Assembly: GCA_000444245.1 (NCBI GenBank)
Contig: ATSW01008613.1
Span: forward strand, 1-31,867
Direction: 5' to 3'
Origin: Botryllus schlosseri
Lineage: Eukaryota; Chordata; Ascidiacea; Stolidobranchia; Styelidae
Length of the DNA stretch: 31,867 nt
Positions 29,301 to 31,867 of the stretch are shown in pieces. The notes under the pieces are model-generated. The model was given only the letters and a program-made list of their open reading frames with translations, searched no databases and was not told where the DNA came from. Every line of letters begins with the position of its first letter. Positions within the stretch are counted from its first letter, which is position 1. A program made the translations under genes and the position numbers.

Positions 29301-31867
29301 CTATATTGGGTGATTATAATTAATAATTGCACTTGGTCCCACTGAAATTGCTGTGGTGGCTATCGGAAAGAATTACAAAATATAGCTTTACATTTTGCGG
29401 TTACAAGTTGCGGTTAGCTTAGATTTCAACGTCTTTTCATCAAAATTTATTTAAGTTGTACCTGCTGCATCAGGTATGAAATACAATGTCTAGAGCACTT
29501 CCTACATTTCTTGTTTCCTACGTATGTTTTGCGTATGTCACAAATTACTCCGTCTCTGTTATAGGTGTGCCTGGTAAAGTTCGCGATTTGGACATAGTCG
29601 ACATCACGTCTGAAAGCACTGCACTCAAATGGACCCCGCCCTCAGACACAGGAGGAGCAGACGTCACAAACTACGTCATAGAGAAGAAAGATTCAGCGGC
29701 GTCAACATGGACTTCGGTCAGCGGCAGTTGCAGCAGGACCGTCATCAAAGTCACGCGGCTGATGCAAGGAAAAGAATATATCTTCCGAGTTGCGGCCGAA
29801 AATAAATACGGACTCGGAGAATTCGTGCAGTCTGCGGAAATAACTGCTGACCATCCCTTCAGGTTGATTATAATAATATTTGAATTTTATATTCATCCGC
29901 TCAGCAAATACAATGTACAAAATGATGCGCAAGACACAATGCTATGCATAATACGCCCTGAAATAATTGCAGATGTCCAACTCTGCCACTGCGTATAGTC
30001 AGAGACCTTACTCACTAATCCGTTAACAGAGTACCGACAGCACCACCACAGCCGGAAATAGAAGACGTGTACGCAGACGCCATGATTATCAACTGGGAAG
30101 CGTCGTTGTCCGACGGTGGTTCTGAGATAACCGCGTATCACATCGAGAAAAGAGAAAGGAACGCAATACTATGGACCAAAGTTGCTTCAGTGCCTTCTAA
30201 GAAACGTGATCACAAAATCACGGGGCTTACAGAAGTAAATACATCTTTCGCAATCAATGTATATTCATACGTATATTCTTTCTAATCTAGTGATATGGCA
30301 AATTTCTGGTTGGATACTGTTACTTTGTACCACTTGTAATTCCTGATATTATCTATCGACTTTTTCTACATTCTTAGCCGCAATATTGTGTTGTTTTCTT
30401 AGCATATATATTCTGAATGATTGCGGTATATGTGTGTGTGTGGACCTAATATATATGTCTATGTCTATGTACTCATACGGGTTGCGACTGACTCTCGAGG
30501 GGCCCTGGTCCTATAATAGTCTACATTGCCATGTTTTTATGCATCTTTCATCTTTCTTACTTGGTGTGAGGAATAAAATCTTATCAATCTATGCACATTG
30601 CATATCTATGCATGCTTTGAATGATAATCTGTTTTTCAAGGGCCTCGAATATCAATTCCGCATCATCGCTGAAAATGCAGCTGGCCTCAGCAGTCCTAGC
30701 GAACCGAGTAGGTTTGATACGGCCCGGAATATAGTCACTGCTCCTGGATGCCCAGATTGGACCGATATCACCAGAGATTCTGTGTCTTTGGAATGGACTC
30801 CACCCAAGAGTGATGGTGGCAGTAAAATCGTGGGGTATAATATCGAGAGAAAGACTGGTGAGTGTCAGATCGCAGCGCCTGCTCTTTCTGGAAGTATTTA
30901 TCTCCTATTTTCATCGAGTGGTATGCTTGTAATAGTGGTTCATAAGTATATTTCATTCCGTACAGGTGATGATGACCGTTGGCTGAAATGCAATTACACC
31001 AACATCCAAGCTTGCGATTTCACAGTAACTGGCCTCACTAACGGAGAATCCTACCAATTCCGAGTTACTGCAAGGAATGCCGCAGGCACTGTTAGCAAAC
31101 CATCTCTACCCAGTGCTGAAATAGTATGCAGGGATGACTTCAGTAAATATCTATTGCTATATAAATCACATGCTACAAATCAACGCGGTAACACGTTCTT
31201 CATAGAACCACCTTCAATACAACTGGATGCTGAAATAGCAGATGGGCTCACCACAAAAGCAGGCACGACTTTGAAGCTGAAGGCTTACATCACCGGCAAG
31301 CCTCAACCCAAAGTCTCATGGAAACACAACGGCAAAGAACTTGCCTCTAACGCTCAAGTAATTCTTTTGTTTCTTTCATTGAAACAAACCTTTTAAGAGA
31401 CTCTAGTTGGGTATTGTGGATGCAGAACTGCAGTATACGATCAAATGATATAATCATATTGAAATAAGCCCGAACATATTCGGTTGATACTCACCAAGGG
31501 TAATCTTCTACCAGTAATAGAGAGTACAAAAGACGCATTGAGGTACAGAAGTTCAGTATTTAATTGATTAGTGGATTCATCTTGAATAAACCCTGATATT
31601 TTCAATTGTCGCTCGTCAGGGGTAACCGTCAGCATCTAATAGAGAATTGGAAAGAACATGGTATATCGATACGATTGTGGATATAATTGGGCTTATTTCA
31701 ATATGGATATATATTGAAATTAAAACCAACATAACACCAAGTAATTGAATTTCAGATCGAGATTGAATACAACAGAGGCATCGCAGTCGCAATCGTTAAA
31801 GAATGCAACCGTTCGAACACCGGAAAATACGAAATAGCCGCTAAAAACGCATGTGCCACAAAAACGA
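14002..31867 (+). CDS. titin-like giant sarcomeric protein, A-band region, 35 exons, partial at both ends
   Basis: Thirty-five exons with GT-AG borders and consistent phases join into one frame of about 2,502 codons. They encode 19 FN3 and 7 Ig domains ordered FFFI FFFI FFI FFFI FFFI FFI FFFI. FN3 domains show PGPP starts, DGG turns, Y-x-V/I-E-K/R and F-R-V-x-A-x-N; every Ig has the C-strand W and a D/N-x-G-x-Y turn. The 3-3-2 order is the 11-domain super-repeat of the titin C-zone, which in vertebrates lies along myosin and binds MyBP-C. Domains 11 apart resemble each other most (FN-3, FN-11, FN-19; FN-2, FN-10, FN-18). The upstream half of FN-1 and all of the kinase, Z-disc and I-band parts are outside the window. 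Twitchin or projectin is less likely: they use shorter FFI/FI modules. Confidence 0.96.
14317..14969 (+). other. titin intron 1, nothing else seen
   Basis: 653 bp, AT-rich; no repeat ends or coding signal. Confidence 0.6.
14970..15625 (+). CDS. titin exon E2: FN-2 (second half), FN-3 and Ig-1, unusually long
   Basis: 656 nt, phases 0/2. GGLEYELRVYAENAAG closes FN-2. FN-3 is uninterrupted (EDNGGARITGYTVERQ, YKFRVIAKNAAG). Ig-1 starts at TPPRLELDSS with W in VTWSRN and DDTGEY. The equivalent stretch in the next two units is divided over three exons. Confidence 0.95.
15626..16649 (+). other. titin intron 2, host of the GACTCGAGTC MITE copy 1
   Basis: 1024 bp, the longest complete titin intron here. 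Bases 15626-16092 and 16556-16649 show nothing else. Confidence 0.6.
16093..16555 (+). mobile_element. hAT-type MITE, GACTCGAGTC family, copy 1
   Basis: Ends CAGGGTTGTAATG and GGTTGCAACCCTG, with many subterminal GACTCGAGTC, GACTTGGACTC and related motifs. The core matches copy 2 (24349-24896) in the opposite orientation, for example around ATGCGAACCATTCGATAT. The flanking octamers TTAAGTAC and TTAAAAGC agree only partly (5 of 8), so this copy is the older or more damaged one. Confidence 0.82.
16650..16866 (+). CDS. titin exon E3: end of Ig-1, first half of FN-4
   Basis: Phases 2/0. SITIDVKVLD closes Ig-1; RPGPISGPIEVSD opens FN-4, which has TGGAPVTHYVIEKRE and a tryptophan pair (LTWGMP, LTWTRV). 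Confidence 0.94.
16930..17070 (+). CDS. titin exon E4: second half of FN-4, start of FN-5
   Basis: 47 codons, phases 0/0. LKGNEYIFRVMGENKYG, then VPSAPGKPE before the intron. Reading past the GT gives non-titin sequence. Confidence 0.93.
17203..17336 (+). CDS. titin exon E5: first half of FN-5
   Basis: Phases 0/2. ITSTGKDSVVIAWTRPESDG and YHIERKERNSLRW. Too short to stand out as an open frame; found by phase continuity. Confidence 0.93.
17337..18011 (+). other. titin intron 5, nothing else seen
   Basis: 675 bp without recognisable repeat ends or coding signal. Confidence 0.55.
18012..18363 (+). CDS. titin exon E6: second half of FN-5, first half of FN-6
   Basis: Phases 2/0. LTEGYEYEFRVSAENAAG, then YPPGPPGIPKMV and FDGGDAVSGYHVEICP. 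The C-C' loop of FN-6 is somewhat long (CPAELDTEKW). Confidence 0.94.
18364..18900 (+). other. titin intron 6, with a lone hAT-like end
   Basis: CAGGGGTTCCCAACCTTT at 18573-18590 looks like a hAT terminus. No inverted partner was found, so this is a possible truncated element. Confidence 0.4.
18901..19070 (+). CDS. titin exon E7: second half of FN-6, start of Ig-2
   Basis: Phases 0/2. ESEQYKVRVLAFNSAG, linker PGERYEPPQIAPD, then IVVKAGNSVR of Ig-2. Confidence 0.93.
19071..19811 (+). other. titin intron 7, nothing else seen
   Basis: 741 bp, very AT-rich; no repeat ends recognised. Confidence 0.6.
19812..20055 (+). CDS. titin exon E8: rest of Ig-2, start of FN-7
   Basis: Phases 2/0. FVPVRGRPTPTMRWTKEG, NDSGKYTLHL and CTVKVLDTPGPCQDLT. 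Ig-2 and FN-7 meet with no intron between them. Confidence 0.94.
20120..20310 (+). CDS. titin exon E9: most of FN-7
   Basis: Phases 0/2. VKDITKESAVFSWKPPVNDG and YIVEKKESGRKAW. It ends inside the F strand (YLFR). Confidence 0.94.
20517..20703 (+). CDS. titin exon E10: end of FN-7, first half of FN-8
   Basis: Phases 2/0. VIAENEKGIGVPAE, then VPSSPDNLEVSD and WSKPEDDGGSKILGYVVE. A short GA microsatellite follows in the intron at 20745-20759. Confidence 0.93.
20982..21236 (+). CDS. titin exon E11: second half of FN-8, start of Ig-3
   Basis: 85 codons, phases 0/0. LKEGREYHFRVSAFNEVG, linker TVIPPSFDLQ and VHVKAGSNLDLE of Ig-3. FN-7 and FN-8 form a two-FN3 block. Confidence 0.94.
21294..21428 (+). 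CDS. titin exon E12: middle of Ig-3
   Basis: 45 codons, phases 0/0. IPYGGKPTPRIKWIKDEE with the invariant W, ending at IRNASQ. Confidence 0.93.
21713..21894 (+). CDS. titin exon E13: end of Ig-3, first part of FN-9
   Basis: Phases 0/2. ADGGNYEVRAENQAG (DGG where most titin Igs have DSG), KVVILDKPGLVEDL and NDGGAAIR. Confidence 0.94.
21958..22153 (+). CDS. titin exon E14: rest of FN-9
   Basis: Phases 2/0. SYIVDLRTAEDPSWKEV and LELGKEYSFRLRAINRFG, very like FN-1, 11 domains earlier. Confidence 0.94.
22217..22374 (+). CDS. titin exon E15: first half of FN-10
   Basis: Phases 0/2. VPDQPIAVHVVSSN and NDGGNPVTGYHLEAKDRNS; matches FN-2 in exon E1. Confidence 0.94.
22375..22726 (+). other. titin intron 15, nothing else seen
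   Basis: 352 bp, no repeat ends or coding signal. Confidence 0.55.
22727..23055 (+). CDS. titin exon E16: second half of FN-10, first half of FN-11
   Basis: Phases 2/1. LQEGLEYLFRVYAENAAG, DPVDIPRDVEVIDV and YDGGQKIVGYVVERKD. Its donor (CACTG|GTGAGT) is the first phase-1 intron in this part of the gene. Confidence 0.94.
23056..23397 (+). other. titin intron 16, nothing else seen
   Basis: 342 bp, AT-rich, no repeat ends. Confidence 0.55.
23398..23508 (+). CDS. titin exon E17: end of FN-11
   Basis: Phases 1/1. LNGGSEYEFRVIAKNAGG, ending with KCEDDY at the FN3-Ig border. Confidence 0.93.
23570..23857 (+). CDS. titin exon E18: complete Ig-4 as one exon
   Basis: Phases 1/1, a symmetrical one-domain exon. 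KPPRIDLDPHL, QGKPVPAVTWTRNG, ADSGTYEITARNACG and KVMVQ. Confidence 0.95.
23922..24069 (+). CDS. titin exon E19: first half of FN-12
   Basis: Phases 1/2. DKPGPPTGPVKFSRL, TGGSSIEGYVVSKRETSRL; the donor CCTG|GTACTA is set by the phase of E20. Confidence 0.88.
24185..24325. mobile_element. small MITE with AGCATGCGACA ends and telomere-like core
   Basis: The inverted ends AGCATGCGACA and TGTCGCATGCT enclose a degenerate AACCC-type tract (AACCCAAA..AACCCTATC). The flanks GATATTTA and CATATCTA agree at 6 of 8 positions, hinting at an old 8 bp duplication. It lies in titin intron 19. Confidence 0.6.
24349..24896 (-). mobile_element. hAT-type MITE, GACTCGAGTC family, copy 2
   Basis: Ends CAGGGTTGTAACC and TTACAACCCTG with a perfect 8 bp duplication CATTACAA (24341-24348, 24897-24904). 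Subterminal GACTCGAGTC-type palindromes sit at both ends around an AT-rich core. It is inverted with respect to copy 1 and lies in titin intron 19. Confidence 0.92.
25046..25197 (+). CDS. titin exon E20: second half of FN-12
   Basis: Phases 2/1. SVVTKMVEHCSFTVPRLIKN and YQFQIQAVNKFGVG; the donor TTCG|GTAACA follows NAF. Confidence 0.92.
25257..25437 (+). CDS. titin exon E21: first half of FN-13
   Basis: Phases 1/2. AEPSAPGMPELSGV, ETDGGADIDGYVLERRERKS, ARWIKCSKK. Confidence 0.94.
25438..26179 (+). other. titin intron 21, nothing else seen
   Basis: 742 bp, AT-rich, with no recognised repeat or coding signal. Confidence 0.55.
26180..26301 (+). CDS. titin exon E22: second half of FN-13
   Basis: Phases 2/1. 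LAPNNEYEFQVAAMNAAGIG, ending IMRDPI. The acceptor TTTTAAAG is unusual in its AAG but fits the phase. Confidence 0.9.
26360..26656 (+). CDS. titin exon E23: complete FN-14 as one exon, with an acidic loop insertion
   Basis: Phases 1/1. DVPGPPSNCRVKDS, YNGGSPVTGYLVEN, then a long acidic C-C' loop (EKADDQIEDSESW) and FYLFRVSAINKGGVG. Its counterpart FN-6 also has a long loop here, but shorter. Confidence 0.94.
26715..26864 (+). CDS. titin exon E24: first half of Ig-5
   Basis: Phases 1/1. LEPPEYELDSSLRKTMIV, then VPIRGRPTPNVAWTK. Confidence 0.94.
26925..27089 (+). CDS. titin exon E25: second half of Ig-5
   Basis: Phases 1/1. KTHLIIQDCNRDDSGKYSL and FVSIKVL at the Ig-FN3 border. Confidence 0.94.
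   Translation: MMSMLTSTREFKWKIHAPRPTLSYRIVTEMTVGNIHWGLKMLAELRTHSSALKF
27215..27531 (-). repeat. tRNA-derived SINE, copy 2 (in titin intron 25)
   Basis: The minus-strand head has GTGTAATGGTGGAGC and the B-box variant GGTTCAATCCC, then the same body and CGGTGTATATGCCGC tail as copy 1 at 13221-13538. The TGGTGG A-box part and the B box differ from copy 1. Confidence 0.85.
27640..27824 (+). CDS. titin exon E26: first half of FN-15
   Basis: Phases 1/0. DTPGPPGPIKVKKV, IDGGSEVFNYRVEKREATHR. Confidence 0.94.
27887..27989 (+). CDS. titin exon E27: second half of FN-15
   Basis: 34 codons plus one base, phases 0/1. LQAGASYCFRVMAQNSQGYG. Confidence 0.92.
28235..28669 (+). CDS. titin exon E28: complete FN-16 and first half of Ig-6
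   Basis: 435 nt, phases 1/1. EVPAAVNGLKVSGI, SDGGIPISSYVVKYAAKD, YEFHVAAQNEVGSG, then IYAKEGSQIDLSIPVFAKPR with TISWTKE of Ig-6. Confidence 0.95.
28670..29061 (+). other. titin intron 28, AT microsatellite
   Basis: 392 bp with an imperfect TATATG/ATATAT tract at about 28795-28835; nothing else. Confidence 0.5.
29062..29208 (+). CDS. titin exon E29: second half of Ig-6
   Basis: Phases 1/1. STLTIRRVAKSDAGQYFMTM and FTINVY. Confidence 0.93.
29209..29564 (+). other. titin intron 29, nothing else seen
   Basis: 356 bp; no repeat ends or coding signal. Confidence 0.55.
29565..29862 (+). CDS. titin exon E30: complete FN-17
   Basis: Phases 1/2. GVPGKVRDLDIVDI, DTGGADVTNYVIEKKDSA, MQGKEYIFRVAAENKYGLG. 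Confidence 0.94.
30030..30234 (+). CDS. titin exon E31: first half of FN-18
   Basis: Phases 2/0. VPTAPPQPEIEDV, SDGGSEITAYHIEKRERNAI, ending ITGLTE; matches FN-2 and FN-10. Confidence 0.94.
30235..30640 (+). other. titin intron 31, nothing else seen
   Basis: 406 bp, includes a short GT run near 30430; no coding signal. Confidence 0.5.
30641..30857 (+). CDS. titin exon E32: second half of FN-18, first half of FN-19
   Basis: Phases 0/1. GLEYQFRIIAENAAGLS, TAPGCPDWTDITRDSVSLEW, KIVGYNIERKT. Confidence 0.94.
30966..31142 (+). CDS. titin exon E33: second half of FN-19
   Basis: Phases 1/1. DDDRWLKCNYTNIQACDF, SYQFRVTARNAAGTV; ends at the FN3-Ig border at the same codon position as E17. Confidence 0.94.
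31206..31357 (+). CDS. titin exon E34: first half of Ig-7
   Basis: Phases 1/0. KPPSIQLDAEIADG, ITGKPQPKVSWKHNGKE. Confidence 0.93.
31455..31705. repeat. inverted-repeat element in titin intron 34
   Basis: Perfect 17 bp arms CATATTGAAATAAGCCC (31455-31471) and GGGCTTATTTCAATATG (31689-31705). Inside, two related stretches contain CTCACCAAGGGTAA and CTCGTCAGGGGTAA, each followed by TCTAATAGAGA-like sequence. It is MITE-like; a target duplication could not be settled. Confidence 0.5.
31756..31867 (+). CDS. titin exon E35: second half of Ig-7, cut by window end
   Basis: Starts in phase 0 after TTTCAG. IEIEYNRGIAVAIVKE, SNTGKYEIAAKNACATK. It continues beyond the window. Confidence 0.92.
   Translation, partial: MEIEYNRGIAVAIVKECNRSNTGKYEIAAKNACATKT

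Noticed and set aside
30386-31396. 336-codon open frame on the plus strand as a single gene
   Set aside because: It is titin exons E32-E34 read through introns 31-34, which happen to be open; the GT-AG borders and paralogous exons show the real structure.
14002-31867. Twitchin, projectin or obscurin instead of titin
   Set aside because: The 3-3-2 FN3 blocks with single Igs match the titin C-zone; twitchin and projectin mainly use FFI modules and obscurin is mostly Ig.

Overview
The window looks like nuclear DNA of a chordate with short introns and many DNA transposons. A tunicate (ascidian) is the best guess: a titin-type gene carries the chordate A-band 11-domain super-repeat, exons are small, most introns are 80-1000 bp, and the DNA is AT-rich with many hAT-type miniature elements. 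The species cannot be named from the sequence, and amphioxus or another invertebrate chordate is not excluded. Nothing bacterial or organellar was seen.

Layout. (1) 1-4725 is a Ty1/copia-type LTR retrotransposon on the minus strand. It is cut by the window start but otherwise looks whole, with one long gag-pol frame. (2) 4726-10054 has no convincing host gene. It holds a TA-flanked MITE with long inverted repeats (5033-5253), a hAT element (6031-8269) that a second hAT element (6357-7676) has entered, and a tRNA-like SINE relic near 8868-9050. (3) 10055-13911 on the plus strand is a six-exon, seven-helix receptor (class A GPCR-like, about 484 aa), reconstructed here from splice sites and reading phase. 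A tRNA-derived SINE lies in its fifth intron. (4) 14002-31867 on the plus strand is 35 consecutive exons (about 2,502 codons, open at both ends) of a titin-like giant muscle protein: 19 fibronectin type III and 7 immunoglobulin domains ordered FFFI FFFI FFI FFFI FFFI FFI FFFI. This 3-3-2 rhythm is the 11-domain repeat of the titin A-band C-zone.

The first titin exon starts in the middle of an FN3 domain, and its missing front half is nowhere in the preceding 14 kb. The simplest reading is that the copia element, the hAT nest and the whole GPCR gene lie inside one very large titin intron, on the same strand as titin in the GPCR's case. Titin introns also hold two inverted copies of a GACTCGAGTC-rich hAT MITE, a second copy of the SINE in the opposite orientation, and two smaller inverted-repeat elements.

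Most notable: the two-and-a-third 11-domain titin units; an abrupt change of intron-phase usage inside this repeated gene (no phase-1 intron among the first 15, 13 of the next 19); the divergent GPCR apparently nested in the titin gene; and the nested hAT elements with readable target-site duplications. I found no evidence of a wholly new biological system.
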